From Phycicoccus flavus (GTDB taxonomy: Bacteria; Actinomycetota; Actinomycetes; Actinomycetales; Dermatophilaceae), in contig NZ_SAYU02000034.1 of assembly GCF_004025965.2 (NCBI RefSeq), positions 1-44,111 on the forward strand: a stretch of 44,111 nt of DNA. The letters are read 5' to 3'. Position 1 is the stretch's first letter; the number at the start of each line of letters is the position of its first letter. The notes under the pieces were generated by a model. That model was not told where the DNA came from, did not search any database, and saw only the letters and a list, made by a program, of their open reading frames with translations. Positions 14,953 to 24,230 of this stretch are shown here, piece by piece. Position numbers and translations under genes: made by a program.

Positions 14953-15027
14953 TGGTGCCCCCGGCAGGATTCGAACCTGCGCTCCCGCCTCCGGAGGGCG
15001 GTGCTCTATCCCCTGAGCTACGGGGGC
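14953..15027 (-). tRNA. tRNA-Arg (anticodon CCG)
   Basis: A full cloverleaf on the minus strand: acceptor GCCCCCG (15027-15021) pairing with CGGGGGC, D-arm GCTC/GAGC, anticodon stem CCGCC/GGCGG with loop CTCCGGA (anticodon CCG, reading CGG), T-arm GCAGG-TTCGAAT-CCTGC and discriminator A. The 3' CCA is encoded (TGG at 14953-14955). The 3' end faces the genomic island, and its T-arm shares CAGGATTCGAAC with the region upstream of the integrase, which makes it the probable integration target. argS lies some 500 bases to the right. Confidence 0.95.
14965..14976. other. Candidate right attachment core in tRNA-Arg
   Basis: The 12-mer CAGGATTCGAAC is identical to 4691-4702 upstream of the integrase, in direct orientation. 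It lies in the T-arm, a usual target of tyrosine recombinases. Because box B is conserved among tRNAs, the identity alone is modest evidence. The arm-like motifs inside both copies strengthen it. Confidence 0.4.
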
Positions 15028-15093
15028 GGAACCAGTCGCGCCGTACGTTCGGACGACGGCGCGCACCGACGGTAGCAGCCTACGCTGGCGTCC

Positions 15094-15522
15094 ATGCAAT
15101 CCGGGCAGGAGGACCCCGGGGGCGCTCGCCTGGTCCTCGTCTGCGACGACACCGAGGCCATCCGACGGCTGCTCCGGATCAACCTCGAGCTCGAGGGGTT
15201 CGCCGTCGAGGAGGCCGCCGACGGCCGCGAGGCCATGTCCCGGCTCATCGACCCGCACCAGCCGCTGCCCGCCGTCGTCCTCCTCGACCAGCAGATGTCG
15301 CCCTACGACGGGTGGTGGGCCATCGCAGCGATCCGGTCCCACCCACGCCTGGACGGGGTGCCGGTGGTCCTGCTGACCGCCGCGACGAACGACACCCGGC
15401 CCGAGGACGCGACCGCCGCCGGGTTCGACGCCTTCCTCACCAAGCCGTTCGAGCCGGAGGACGTCGTCGGCACCGTCTCACGCCTCGCGGCGGCCGGTCG
15501 GCGGCGTCGGCGCCGCCGATAA
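15094..15522 (+). CDS. Single-domain response regulator
   Basis: A 142-residue receiver domain with no output domain. The acidic pocket D18-D19 (V-C-D-D-T), phosphoacceptor D65 (V-V-L-L-D-Q-Q-M), switch Thr95 (V-V-L-L-T-A-A-T) and Lys117 (F-L-T-K-P-F) are all in place. It is therefore expected to be phosphorylated and to signal through protein contacts. The C-terminus is a run of Arg residues (R-R-R-R-R-R). No kinase is encoded next to it. It sits between tRNA-Arg and argS with its own upstream region. Confidence 0.9.
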   Translation: MQSGQEDPGGARLVLVCDDTEAIRRLLRINLELEGFAVEEAADGREAMSRLIDPHQPLPAVVLLDQQMSPYDGWWAIAAIRSHPRLDGVPVVLLTAATNDTRPEDATAAGFDAFLTKPFEPEDVVGTVSRLAAAGRRRRRRR

Positions 15523-15532
15523 ACTCGCGCGG

Positions 15533-17176
15533 GTGACCCCCGCTGAGCTCTCTGCCGCCATCCGCGGCGCCCTGACGTCCGCCGTCGACTCCGGTGACCT
15601 CGCCGTCACCGTGCCCGACGAGGTCCGGGTGGAGCGTCCGCGCAATCGCGACCACGGCGACTGGTCCACCAACGTCGCGCTCCAGCTGGCCAAGGGGGCC
15701 GGCATGCCTTCGCGCGACCTCGCCACCACGCTCGCCCAGCGCCTCGGCAGCATCGACGGCGTCAAGACCGTCGACGTCGCCGGCCCCGGCTTCCTCAACA
15801 TCACCCTCGACGCCGCGTCCGCCGGAGAGCTCGCCCGCACCGTCGTCGAGGCGGGGGAGGCCTACGGCCGCAACGACTCCGAGGCCGGTCACGTCGTCAA
15901 CGTCGAGTTCGTCTCCGGCAACCCCACCGGTGACCTGCACATCGGCCACACCCGCTGGGCCGCGCTCGGCGACGCCATGGCCCGGCTGCTGCGGGCCTCC
16001 GGCGCGCAGGTCGCCACCGAGTACTACGTCAACGACGCCGGCGCCCAGATGGACAAGTTCGCCGCGTCGATCCTCGCCCGGCTCAAGGGCGAGGAGGTCC
16101 CCGAGGGCGGCTACCCCGGCGACTACGTCGTCGCCCTGGGCCAGGAGGTGCAGCAGCAGCGGCCCGACGTCCTCGACCTGCCCGAAGCCGAGGCCCTCGC
16201 CGTCTGCCGCGACATCGGCTACGCCACGCAGATGGCGAACATCCGCCGGACGCTCGACGCCTTCGGCGTGCACTTCGACGTGTGGTTCTCCGAGACGGAG
16301 CTGCACGACGGCGGCGCCGTGGGCCAGGCCGTCGACCGGCTGCGCGAGCAGGGCCACGTCGACGACCGGGACGGCGCGGTCTGGCTGCGCACCACCGACT
16401 TCGGCGACGACAAGGACCGCGTCCTCGTCCGGGCCGACGGCACCCCGACGTACTTCGCCGCCGACGCCGCGTACTACCTGAGCAAGAAGGACCGCGGCTT
16501 CGAGCAGAAGATCTACCTCCTCGGCGCGGACCACCACGGCTACGTCGCGCGCCTCCAGGCCATCGCCGCGTGCGCCGGCGACGACCCGAAGCACAACATC
16601 GAGGTCCTCATCGGCCAGCTCATCACCATCGCCGGCGAGCGGATGGGCAAGCGCCGCGGCAACGCCATCTACATGGACGAGCTCATCGAGTGGCTCGGCT
16701 CGGACGCCCTGCGCTACTCCCTGGCCCGCTACCCGGCCGACACCCCGCTGAGCCTGGACGGCGAGGAGCTGCGCAAGCAGAGCAACGACAACCCCGTCTT
16801 CTACGTGCAGTACGCGCACGCCCGCACCGCCAACGTCGCCCGCCTGGCCAAGGAGGACGGCGTCGACCGCGCCGACGGCTTCGACGCCGGACTGCTCGCC
16901 GACCCCACCGAGGCGACGCTGCTGGCCACCCTCGGCGACTTCCCGCGCGTCGTCGCCCAGGCGGCGCACCTGCGCGAGCCGCACCGGGTCGCCCGCTACC
17001 TCGAGGAGCTCGCCACCCACTTCCACAAGTGGTACGACACCTGCCGCGTCCGGCCGCACGCCGACGAGGAGGTCACCGAGCTGCACCGCACCCGCCTGTG
17101 GCTCAACGACGCCACCCGCCAGGTGCTCGCCAACGGCCTCGGCCTGCTCGGCGTCAGCGCCCCCGACCGGATGTGA
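15533..17176 (+). CDS. argS: Arginyl-tRNA synthetase
   Basis: A class I aminoacyl-tRNA synthetase charging tRNA-Arg, 547 residues (family norm about 550-580). The N-terminal Arg-S additional domain is followed by the signature H-I-G-H at 136-139 in N-P-T-G-D-L-H-I-G-H. The second signature is the ArgRS variant M-G-K-R-R-G-N at about 371. The C-terminal DALR anticodon-binding domain ends in G-L-L-G-V-S-A-P-D-R-M, the standard end of ArgRS. The start is a GTG ten bases after the response-regulator stop. It leads the argS-lysA-hom-thrC-thrB run. Confidence 0.97.
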   Translation: MTPAELSAAIRGALTSAVDSGDLAVTVPDEVRVERPRNRDHGDWSTNVALQLAKGAGMPSRDLATTLAQRLGSIDGVKTVDVAGPGFLNITLDAASAGELARTVVEAGEAYGRNDSEAGHVVNVEFVSGNPTGDLHIGHTRWAALGDAMARLLRASGAQVATEYYVNDAGAQMDKFAASILARLKGEEVPEGGYPGDYVVALGQEVQQQRPDVLDLPEAEALAVCRDIGYATQMANIRRTLDAFGVHFDVWFSETELHDGGAVGQAVDRLREQGHVDDRDGAVWLRTTDFGDDKDRVLVRADGTPTYFAADAAYYLSKKDRGFEQKIYLLGADHHGYVARLQAIAACAGDDPKHNIEVLIGQLITIAGERMGKRRGNAIYMDELIEWLGSDALRYSLARYPADTPLSLDGEELRKQSNDNPVFYVQYAHARTANVARLAKEDGVDRADGFDAGLLADPTEATLLATLGDFPRVVAQAAHLREPHRVARYLEELATHFHKWYDTCRVRPHADEEVTELHRTRLWLNDATRQVLANGLGLLGVSAPDRM

Positions 17177-17187
17177 GGGGCTGAGCG

Positions 17188-18627
17188 ATGCGCGTCCACG
17201 AGGCCGGGGCCCTCCACGCCGAGGGCTACGGCGGCCCCCCGCTCTACCTGCCGTACCCGAGAGACGTCATGCAGCTGCTGCCGATGCTGTGGTCCTCGTC
17301 GGTGTCCCGCGACGACGAGGGCCGCCTCACCGTCGGCGGCGTCGACGTCGTCACCCTCGCGCAGCGCCACGGCACCGCCGCCTACGTCCTCGACGAGGAC
17401 GACTTCCGCGCCCGCGCCCGCGCCTTCCGCGACGGCTTCGGCTCCGCCTTCGAGCGGCTCGGCGGCGCCGACGTCTACTACGCCGGCAAGGCGTTCCTCT
17501 GCACCGCCGTCGCGCGCTGGGTCATGGAGGAGGGCCTCGCGCTCGACGTGTGCACCGGCGGCGAGCTCGCCGTCGCCCGCCGCGTCGGCTTCCCGCCCGA
17601 GCGCCTCGCCTTCCACGGCAACAACAAGAGCGAGGACGAGCTGCGCACGGCGCTGGAGCACGGCGTCGGCAAGATCGTCCTGGACTCCTTCCACGAGATC
17701 GACCGCGTCGTCGCGCTCGCCACCGAGCTCGGCGTCCGCGCCGCCGTGATGATCCGGGTGACCGTCGGCGTCGAGGCGCACACCCACGAGTTCATCGCCA
17801 CCGGCCACGAGGACCAGAAGTTCGGGTTCAGCCTCGCCGGCGGCGCCGCGTTCGAGGCCGCGAGGCGCCTGCTGGAGCATCCCGACGCCGTCGAGCTGCG
17901 TGGCCTGCACAGCCACATCGGCAGCCAGATCTTCGACACCGGCGGCTTCGAGGCGTCCGTGCGCCGGCTCGTCGGCCTCCAGGCCCGGATCCAGGACGAG
18001 CTCGGGGTGGCGCTGCCCGAGCTCGGGCTCGGCGGGGGCTACGGCATCGCCTACACCTCGCAGCACACCCCGTTGCCCGCCGACGTCCTCGCCGACGCCA
18101 TGGCCGACATCGTCGAGCGCGAGGTCAAGGTCCTCCACGACGGTGACACCGCGCGGGCGCCGCGGGTATCGGTCGAGCCCGGCCGCGCCATCGCCGGCCC
18201 CAGCACCTTCACCCTGTACGAGGTCGGCACCGTCAAGCGCGTCGAGCTCGGCGACGGCCACGCCCGCACCTACGTCTCGGTGGACGGCGGGATGAGCGAC
18301 AACGCCCGCCCGGCCCTCTACGAGGCCGACTACTCCTGCACCCTGGCCGGCCGGCACTCCACCGCCGAGCCGGTGCTCGCGCGGGTCGTCGGGCGGCACT
18401 GCGAGAGCGGCGACGTCGTCGTCCTCGACGAGTACCTGCCGGCCGACCTCGCACCCGGCGACCTCATCGCCGTCCCCGGCACCGGCGCCTACTGCCGCAG
18501 CCTGTCGAGCCAGTACAACCACACCCCGCGGCCGCCCGTCGTCGCCGTCCGTGGAGGCGAGTCCCGGGTCATCGTCCGTCGTGAGACCATCGATGACCTG
18601 CTCGCCCTCGACGTGGCGGACGCCTGA
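17188..18627 (+). CDS. lysA: Diaminopimelate decarboxylase
   Basis: This PLP enzyme of fold type III decarboxylates meso-diaminopimelate to L-lysine, the last step of lysine synthesis. It has 479 residues. The PLP lysine is K101 in Y-Y-A-G-K-A-F; H-S-H-I-G-S-Q and G-G-G-Y-G bind PLP phosphate; C-E-S-G-D supplies the active-site Cys from the partner subunit. A 40-residue N-terminal extension is normal in actinobacterial LysA. ATG at 17188 lies 11 bases after argS with a GAGGGGCTGAG site. Its linkage with hom/thrC/thrB reflects the shared aspartate pathway. Confidence 0.97.
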   Translation: MRVHEAGALHAEGYGGPPLYLPYPRDVMQLLPMLWSSSVSRDDEGRLTVGGVDVVTLAQRHGTAAYVLDEDDFRARARAFRDGFGSAFERLGGADVYYAGKAFLCTAVARWVMEEGLALDVCTGGELAVARRVGFPPERLAFHGNNKSEDELRTALEHGVGKIVLDSFHEIDRVVALATELGVRAAVMIRVTVGVEAHTHEFIATGHEDQKFGFSLAGGAAFEAARRLLEHPDAVELRGLHSHIGSQIFDTGGFEASVRRLVGLQARIQDELGVALPELGLGGGYGIAYTSQHTPLPADVLADAMADIVEREVKVLHDGDTARAPRVSVEPGRAIAGPSTFTLYEVGTVKRVELGDGHARTYVSVDGGMSDNARPALYEADYSCTLAGRHSTAEPVLARVVGRHCESGDVVVLDEYLPADLAPGDLIAVPGTGAYCRSLSSQYNHTPRPPVVAVRGGESRVIVRRETIDDLLALDVADA

Positions 18628-18656
18628 GCCCTAAGACTCGAGGAGACCCTCCCACC

Positions 18657-19970
18657 ATGGCGCACGATCCCGGTGCTCCGTTGCGCGTCGCGCTGCTCGG
18701 CTGCGGCGTCGTCGGCTCGTCCGTCGCCCGCATGCTGGTCGAGCAGGCCGACGACCTCGCCGCCCGCTGCGGCGTCCCGCTCGAGCTCGTCGGCATCGCC
18801 GTCCGCCGCCCCGGCCGCCCCCGCCCGGACGTGCCGGTGGACCCCTCGCTCTTCACCGCCGACGCCGAGGAGCTCGTGACCCGCGCCGACGTCGTCATCG
18901 AGGTCATCGGCGGCATCGACCCCGCCCGCGGTCTCATCCTGCGCGCGATGGAGCACGGCGCGTCCGTCGTCTCGGCGAACAAGGCGCTCGTCGCCGAGGA
19001 CGGCCCGACCCTGTTCGAGGCGGCGGCGAAGCACGGCGTCGACGTGTACTACGAGGCCGCCGTCGCCGGGGCCATCCCCATCCTGCGGCCGGTGCAGGAG
19101 TCGCTGGCCGGCGACCGCGTCCACCGGGTCATGGGCATCGTCAACGGCACGACGAACTTTGTCCTGGACAAGATGGACGGCACCGGCGCCGGGTTCGCCG
19201 AGACCGTCGCCGAGGCCCAGGCGCTCGGGTACGCCGAGGCCGACCCCACCGCCGACGTCGAGGGCTTCGACGCCGCCGCCAAGGCCGCCATCCTCGCGAG
19301 CATGGCCTTCCACACCCGCGTCTCCGCCGCCGACGTGTACCGCGAGGGCATCACCGAGGTCACCGCCGCCGACATCCGCGCCGCCCAGGACAACGACTGC
19401 GTCGTCAAGCTCCTCGCCATCTGCGAGCGCGTGACGAGCGACGGCTCGGACGCCGTCAGCGTGCGGGTCCACCCGGCGATGGTGCCGCTCGGGCACCCGC
19501 TGGCCAGTGTCCGCGAGGCCTTCAACGCCGTCTTCGTCGAGTCCGCCGCCGCCGGCGAGCTGATGTTCTACGGCCGCGGCGCCGGCGGCGACCCCACCGC
19601 CTCGGCCGTGCTCGGCGACGTCGTCGCCGTGGCCCGGCACCGGGTGGCCGGTGGGCGCGGGCCGGGGGAGTCGGCGTACGCGGACCTGCCGATCGTCGAC
19701 CTCGGGCAGGCCGTGACGAGGTACCACATCAGCCTCGACGTCGCCGACCGGCCGGGCGTGCTGGCCCAGGTCGCCACCGCCTTCGCCGAGCACGGGGTGT
19801 CCATCGAGACCGTCCGCCAGCAGGCCGGGCCCGACGGCGACGGCCGGGCCAAGCTCATCGTCGTCACCCACCGGGCCACCGACTCCGCGCTGGCCGCGAC
19901 GGTCGAGGCGCTCGCGGCGCTGGACGCCGTCGAGGGCGTCGCGTCGGTCATGCGCGTGGAAGGGGCCTGA
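18657..19970 (+). CDS. hom: Homoserine dehydrogenase
   Basis: It reduces aspartate semialdehyde to homoserine with NAD(P)H, the branch to threonine and methionine. It has 437 residues. The Rossmann motif is L-L-G-C-G-V-V-G-S-S near 13-21; S-A-N-K-A-L and G-I-V-N-G-T-T-N-F are the classical catalytic-domain signatures. A C-terminal ACT domain (from about 357, Y-H-I-S-L-D-V-A-D-R-P-G-V-L) is the usual site of threonine feedback control. The start is preceded by GAGGAGACC. The thrC gene begins four bases after the stop. Confidence 0.97.
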   Translation: MAHDPGAPLRVALLGCGVVGSSVARMLVEQADDLAARCGVPLELVGIAVRRPGRPRPDVPVDPSLFTADAEELVTRADVVIEVIGGIDPARGLILRAMEHGASVVSANKALVAEDGPTLFEAAAKHGVDVYYEAAVAGAIPILRPVQESLAGDRVHRVMGIVNGTTNFVLDKMDGTGAGFAETVAEAQALGYAEADPTADVEGFDAAAKAAILASMAFHTRVSAADVYREGITEVTAADIRAAQDNDCVVKLLAICERVTSDGSDAVSVRVHPAMVPLGHPLASVREAFNAVFVESAAAGELMFYGRGAGGDPTASAVLGDVVAVARHRVAGGRGPGESAYADLPIVDLGQAVTRYHISLDVADRPGVLAQVATAFAEHGVSIETVRQQAGPDGDGRAKLIVVTHRATDSALAATVEALAALDAVEGVASVMRVEGA

Positions 19971-19973
19971 GCG

Positions 19974-21077
19974 ATGGCCCACCAGTGGCGCGGCGTGCTG
20001 CGCGAGTACGCCCACCGGCTGCCGGCGCTCGCCGGCGCCCCCGTCGTCACCCTGCTCGAGGGCGGCACCCCGCTCATCCCGTGCGAGGGGCTGTCCGAGC
20101 GGGTCGGCGCCGAGGTGTACGTCAAGTACGAGGGCCTCAACCCGACGGCGTCGTTCAAGGACCGCGGTATGACGGCGGCCATCTCCGTGGCCAAGGGTCA
20201 GGGGGCCAAGGCGGTCATCTGCGCCTCGACCGGCAACACCTCGGCCAGCGCCGCCGCGTACGCCGTCAAGGCCGGGATGACCTGCGCCGTGCTCGTGCCC
20301 GACGGCAAGATCGCGCTCGGCAAGCTGAGCCAGGCCATCGCCCACGGCGCGACGCTCATCCAGGTCGAGGGCAACTTCGACGACTGCCTCACCGTCGCCC
20401 GCAAGCTCGCGGAGTCCTACCCGGTCGAGCTCGTGAACTCGGTCAACCCGGCGCGCATCGAGGGCCAGAAGACGGCCGCGTTCGAGGTCGTCGACGCGCT
20501 CGGCGACGCCCCGGACATCCACGTCCTGCCCGTCGGCAACGCCGGCAACATCACCGCGTACTGGAAGGGCTACCGCGAGTACGCCTCCGCGGCAACGGCT
20601 CCCGACGGCAGCGAGGTCGACGCCGTCGCCACCCGCACCCCGGCGATGTGGGGCTTCCAGGCCGCCGGCGCCGCGCCCATCGTCCTCGGCCACCCGGTCG
20701 ACGAGCCCGAGACGATCGCCACCGCCATCCGCATCGGCAACCCCGCCTCGTGGCGGCAGGCCGTCGAGGCGCGCGAGGAGTCCGGCGGCGTCATCGACGC
20801 CGTCACCGACGAGGAGATCCTCGAGGCCCAGCGGCTGCTGTCCTCGACCGAGGGCGTGTTCGTCGAGCCCGGGTCGGCCGCGAGCATCGCCGGGCTGATG
20901 AAGCAGCACCGCGCCGGGCTCGTGCCGGCCGGTGCGACGGTCGTCTGCACCGTCACCGGCCACGGCCTCAAGGACCCGCAGTGGGCGCTGCGCACCGCCG
21001 ACGGCGCCGACATCGAGCCGGTCCGGGTGCCCGTCGACGCCTACTCGGTGGCGAGCGCCCTCGGGCTCGAGGGATGA
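19974..21077 (+). CDS. thrC: Threonine synthase
   Basis: A PLP-dependent fold type II enzyme converting O-phosphohomoserine to threonine, 367 residues. PLP lysine is K62 in [11 protein letters not shown]; the phosphate-binding loop is P-V-G-N-A-G-N-I. The length and sequence match the short actinobacterial ThrC class. Its last codons overlap the ATG of thrB (ATGA), so synthase and kinase are co-translated. Confidence 0.97.
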   Translation: MAHQWRGVLREYAHRLPALAGAPVVTLLEGGTPLIPCEGLSERVGAEVYVKYEGLNPTASFKDRGMTAAISVAKGQGAKAVICASTGNTSASAAAYAVKAGMTCAVLVPDGKIALGKLSQAIAHGATLIQVEGNFDDCLTVARKLAESYPVELVNSVNPARIEGQKTAAFEVVDALGDAPDIHVLPVGNAGNITAYWKGYREYASAATAPDGSEVDAVATRTPAMWGFQAAGAAPIVLGHPVDEPETIATAIRIGNPASWRQAVEAREESGGVIDAVTDEEILEAQRLLSSTEGVFVEPGSAASIAGLMKQHRAGLVPAGATVVCTVTGHGLKDPQWALRTADGADIEPVRVPVDAYSVASALGLEG

Positions 21078-21994
21078 CCGCAGGCCCGCGCGCCGGGGGC
21101 TCCGTCGTCGTGCGGGTGCCCGCGAGCAGCGCCAACCTCGGCCCCGGCTTCGACTCCGTCGGCTGCGCCCTCGGCGTCTGGGACGAGTGCACGGCCACGG
21201 TCACGTCCGGGGGCGGCCTCGAGGTCGTCGTCGAGGGGGAGGGGGCCGACGTCGTCCCGCGCGACGAGTCCCACCTCGTGCACCGGGCGATGCGTGCGGC
21301 CTGGACCGACCTGGGCGTCCACGCGCCGGCCGGGCTGCGCCTGGAGTGCCGCAACGCCGTCCCGCACGGGCGGGGGATGGGGTCGTCCGCGACGGCCATC
21401 GTCACCGGGATCGTCGCGGCCTTCGCCCTGGTCGGGGACGGCGAGGTCGACCTGGACCGGGCGAACTCGCTGGCCGCGCGGCTGGAGGGGCACCCGGACA
21501 ACGCGTCCGCCAGCGTGTACGGGGGGATGACGCTGTCCTGGGCCGACGGGGAGGCGACGACGACGGTGCGCCTGCCGGTGCACCCCGACGTCGTGCCGGT
21601 CGTCTTCGCCCCGGACGCCCAGCTGTCGACCGCGCGCGCCCGCTCCGTGCTGCCCCAGCAGGTGCGCCTGGCCGACGCCGCGGCCAACTCGGCCCGGGCC
21701 GCCCTGCTGGCGCACGCCGTCGGGTCGGCGCCGCGGCACCTGCTGGCGGCGACCCGGGACTGGCTGCACCAGGAGGCCCGGCGCGCGTCCTACCCGGAGT
21801 CGATGGCGCTCGTCGACGCGCTGCGGGCGGACGGGCACGCCGCCGTCATCTCCGGCGCGGGGCCGTCGGTGCTCGTCCTCGCCGTCGCGGACCGGGTGCC
21901 GGACGTCGTCGCGCACGGGCCGCGCGGGTGGCGGGTGCTGACCCCGGGCATCCCCGACCGCGGCGCCGAGGTCCGCGTCCTCGACGCCCCCTGA
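21074..21994 (+). CDS. thrB: Homoserine kinase
   Basis: A GHMP-family kinase phosphorylating homoserine, supplying the substrate of ThrC. It has 306 residues from the ATG at 21074. The N-terminal motif is [13 protein letters not shown], and the GHMP ATP loop is [12 protein letters not shown]. It is last in the argS-lysA-hom-thrC-thrB run; about 230 bases follow before rho, which has its own promoter region. Confidence 0.97.
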   Translation: MTAGPRAGGSVVVRVPASSANLGPGFDSVGCALGVWDECTATVTSGGGLEVVVEGEGADVVPRDESHLVHRAMRAAWTDLGVHAPAGLRLECRNAVPHGRGMGSSATAIVTGIVAAFALVGDGEVDLDRANSLAARLEGHPDNASASVYGGMTLSWADGEATTTVRLPVHPDVVPVVFAPDAQLSTARARSVLPQQVRLADAAANSARAALLAHAVGSAPRHLLAATRDWLHQEARRASYPESMALVDALRADGHAAVISGAGPSVLVLAVADRVPDVVAHGPRGWRVLTPGIPDRGAEVRVLDAP

Positions 21995-22038
21995 CCGCCG
22001 GGATCCGCGTCCTGCTGGGCCCGCGGACCGGCCGGTGG

Positions 22039-22067
22039 TACTCTTTGCATGCGACCGCAGCGCATGC
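22039..22067 (+). promoter_or_regulatory. Putative rho promoter -10 and 5' hairpin
   Basis: TACTCT (22039-22044) resembles a primary sigma -10 hexamer. The sequence that would start the transcript forms a 7-bp stem, GCATGCG/CGCATGC (22047-22067, loop of seven). The remaining leader to the rho start is about 160 bases. No clear -35 is seen. Start-site position is inferred. Confidence 0.45.
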
Positions 22068-22129
22068 CGGGTCGACCTCTCGATTCGTGCGCACCTGCAG
22101 CGGAACGCTCCCACGTCACACCGGGCTGA
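22049..22129 (+). CDS. Putative upstream ORF in the rho leader
   Basis: An ATG at 22049 lies five bases after the TACTCT hexamer, exactly where transcription would start, so it could be translated as a leaderless message. It encodes 26 residues, M-R-P-Q-R-M-P-G at the start and S-H-V-T-P-G at the end, with one Cys, and stops at 22127-22129, 100 bases before rho. Leaderless translation is common in actinobacteria, and rho genes are usually autoregulated, so a regulatory uORF is plausible. There is no direct proof of translation. Confidence 0.3.
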   Translation: MRPQRMPGRPLDSCAPAAERSHVTPG

Positions 22130-22229
22130 AGAGACGCGGCCGTCCCTGGCTGCGCGCCCATGACGTGTTTCTTCCAGCAGGCCGGCCGTCCTCGCGGCGG
22201 CGGTCCACGAGCGAGGGGAAGGATCCTTC

Positions 22230-24173
22230 GTGACAGACACCACCATCGAGACGTCGGCACCGGCCGGCCAGCGCCGCTCCGGGGCACTCTCCGCCATGCG
22301 GCTGGCCGAGCTCCAGGGGCTCGCGTCGAGCATGGGCATCAGCGGCACCGCGAAGATGCGCAAGGGGGACCTCGTCGCCGCCATCCGCGCCCGCCAGAAC
22401 GGCGAGAGCGGACCCGCCGCCGGGGGATCGGGCCGGAGCTCCTCCGCCCCGCAGACCGCACCGAGCAACGGATCCGACACCCGGGACGCGCGCCGCGACG
22501 AGGTCGCGGCCGCCGTCGACCGGGCCGAGGCCCGCGCCGCCCGGGCGGAGCGCGCCGAGCGCTCCGAGAACGGCGACCGTCCGGAGCAGGACCGCTCCGA
22601 GCAGGCCCGCGAGGGCGGCAGCCGCCGCGAGCGTGGCGACCGGGGCCCCCGTGAGGACCGCGGCGAGCGGACCGAGCGCGGCGACCGGTCCGAGCGGAAC
22701 GACCGGGGCGAGCGCGGGGACCGTGGGGACCAGCAGGGCCAGGGGGCCCAGAACCGCGACCGTGGCGACTCCCGGGACCAGGGCGGCCAGAACCGCGCCG
22801 ACCAGGGCAACCAGAACCGCGGCGGCACCAACGCCAACAACAACAACAACAACGACGACGAGGACGGCGGGGGCCGCGGCCGGCGCCGTCGCAACCGGGG
22901 TCGCAACCGCGACAAGCGTCGTGGCGGCCAGCAGGACGGCGGGGGCGGCGGCACCAGCAGCCAGCCCGACGACGAGCCGCGCATCAGCGACGACGACGTG
23001 CTCGTCCCCGTCGCCGGCATCCTCGACATCCTCGACAACTACGCCTTCGTGCGGACGACCGGCTACCTGCCCGGCAGCAGCGACATCTACGTGCCGATGC
23101 AGATGGTCAAGCGACACGGCCTGCGCAAGGGCGACGCGGTCACCGGCTCGATCAAGGCCACCCGCGACGGCGAGGAGCCGCAGCAGCAGACCGTCGGCTC
23201 GCGCAACAACCGGCAGAAGTACACGCCGCTGGCGCGCCTGGAGACCGTCAACGCGATGACCCCGGACGACGCGCGCCGTCGTCCCGAGTTCGGCAAGCTC
23301 ACCCCGCTCTACCCGCAGGACCGCCTGCGGCTGGAGACCGAGCAGAGCATCATCACGACCCGGATCATCGACCTCGTCGCCCCGATCGGGAAGGGCCAGC
23401 GCGGCCTCATCGTCGCCCCGGCCAAGGCCGGCAAGACGATGGTCATGCAGTCCGTCGCGAACGCCATCACGACGAACAACCCGGAGTGCCACCTCATGGT
23501 CGTCCTCGTCGACGAGCGTCCGGAGGAGGTCACCGACATGCAGCGGGCCGTCAAGGGCGAGGTCATCTCCTCGACCTTCGACCGCCCGGCCGACGACCAC
23601 ACGACGGTCGCGGAGCTCGCCATCGAGCGGGCCAAGCGCCTCGTCGAGATGGGCCACGACGTCGTCGTCCTCCTCGACTCCATCACCAAGCTCGGTCGCG
23701 CCTACAACCTCGCCGCCCCGGCGAGCGGGCGCATCCTCTCCGGTGGTGTCGACTCGGCCGCGCTGTACCCGCCGAAGAAGTTCTTCGGCGCCGCGCGCAA
23801 CATCGAGAACGGCGGCTCGCTGACCATCCTCGCCACCGCGCTCGTCGAGACCGGCTCGCGGATGGACGAGGTGATCTTCGAGGAGTTCAAGGGCACCGGC
23901 AACATGGAGCTCAAGCTCGATCGGGGCCTGGCCAACCGCCGCATCTTCCCCGCGGTCGACGTCAACAACTCCGGCACGCGCCGCGAGGAGATCCTCCTCG
24001 CCCCGGACGAGCTGAAGATCATGTGGAAGCTGCGCCGGGTGCTCGCCGCCCTCGACAGCCAGCAGGGCATCGAGCTGCTGCTCGACCGCATCAAGAAGAC
24101 GAAGAACAACTACGAGTTCCTCATGCAGGTGCAGCAGACGAGCTCCATCAAGCTCGACGACGACGCCGACTGA
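22230..24173 (+). CDS. rho: Transcription termination factor Rho
   Basis: A hexameric RNA-dependent ATPase that ends transcription, 647 residues (E. coli 419), starting with GTG at 22230 behind AGGGGAAGGA. The N-terminal Rho_N helices (about 17-55) are followed by a long Arg/Asp/Gln/Asn-rich insertion (about 60-245) including six consecutive Asn, typical of GC-rich Gram-positive Rho and thought to aid RNA binding. Then come the cold-shock RNA-binding domain (D-N-Y-A-F-V-R-T-T-G-Y), Walker A P-A-K-A-G-K-T with K402, Walker B V-V-L-L-D-S-I-T, and the R-loop/arginine-finger region. It is monocistronic, with its own leader and a strong terminator. Confidence 0.97.
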   Translation: MTDTTIETSAPAGQRRSGALSAMRLAELQGLASSMGISGTAKMRKGDLVAAIRARQNGESGPAAGGSGRSSSAPQTAPSNGSDTRDARRDEVAAAVDRAEARAARAERAERSENGDRPEQDRSEQAREGGSRRERGDRGPREDRGERTERGDRSERNDRGERGDRGDQQGQGAQNRDRGDSRDQGGQNRADQGNQNRGGTNANNNNNNDDEDGGGRGRRRRNRGRNRDKRRGGQQDGGGGGTSSQPDDEPRISDDDVLVPVAGILDILDNYAFVRTTGYLPGSSDIYVPMQMVKRHGLRKGDAVTGSIKATRDGEEPQQQTVGSRNNRQKYTPLARLETVNAMTPDDARRRPEFGKLTPLYPQDRLRLETEQSIITTRIIDLVAPIGKGQRGLIVAPAKAGKTMVMQSVANAITTNNPECHLMVVLVDERPEEVTDMQRAVKGEVISSTFDRPADDHTTVAELAIERAKRLVEMGHDVVVLLDSITKLGRAYNLAAPASGRILSGGVDSAALYPPKKFFGAARNIENGGSLTILATALVETGSRMDEVIFEEFKGTGNMELKLDRGLANRRIFPAVDVNNSGTRREEILLAPDELKIMWKLRRVLAALDSQQGIELLLDRIKKTKNNYEFLMQVQQTSSIKLDDDAD

Positions 24174-24200
24174 CCGCGCGTCCGCCTGCGACACCGCGCA

Positions 24201-24230
24201 CGCCGCCCCCGCACCACCGCGGGGGCGGCG
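24201..24230 (+). terminator. Strong hairpin after rho
   Basis: A perfect 12-bp GC-only stem, CGCCGCCCCCGC/GCGGGGGCGGCG, with the 6-base loop ACCACC lies 27 bases after the rho stop. No U-tract follows, as is usual for actinobacterial terminators. Confidence 0.8.

Noticed and set aside
15437-17086. A 549-codon minus-strand open frame opposite argS
   Set aside because: Shadow of argS caused by the GC-rich third positions; no domain seen.
18489-20963. An 824-codon minus-strand open frame opposite lysA/hom/thrC
   Set aside because: Spans three genuine genes on the other strand and reads as repetitive Asp/Gly/Arg/Val sequence.
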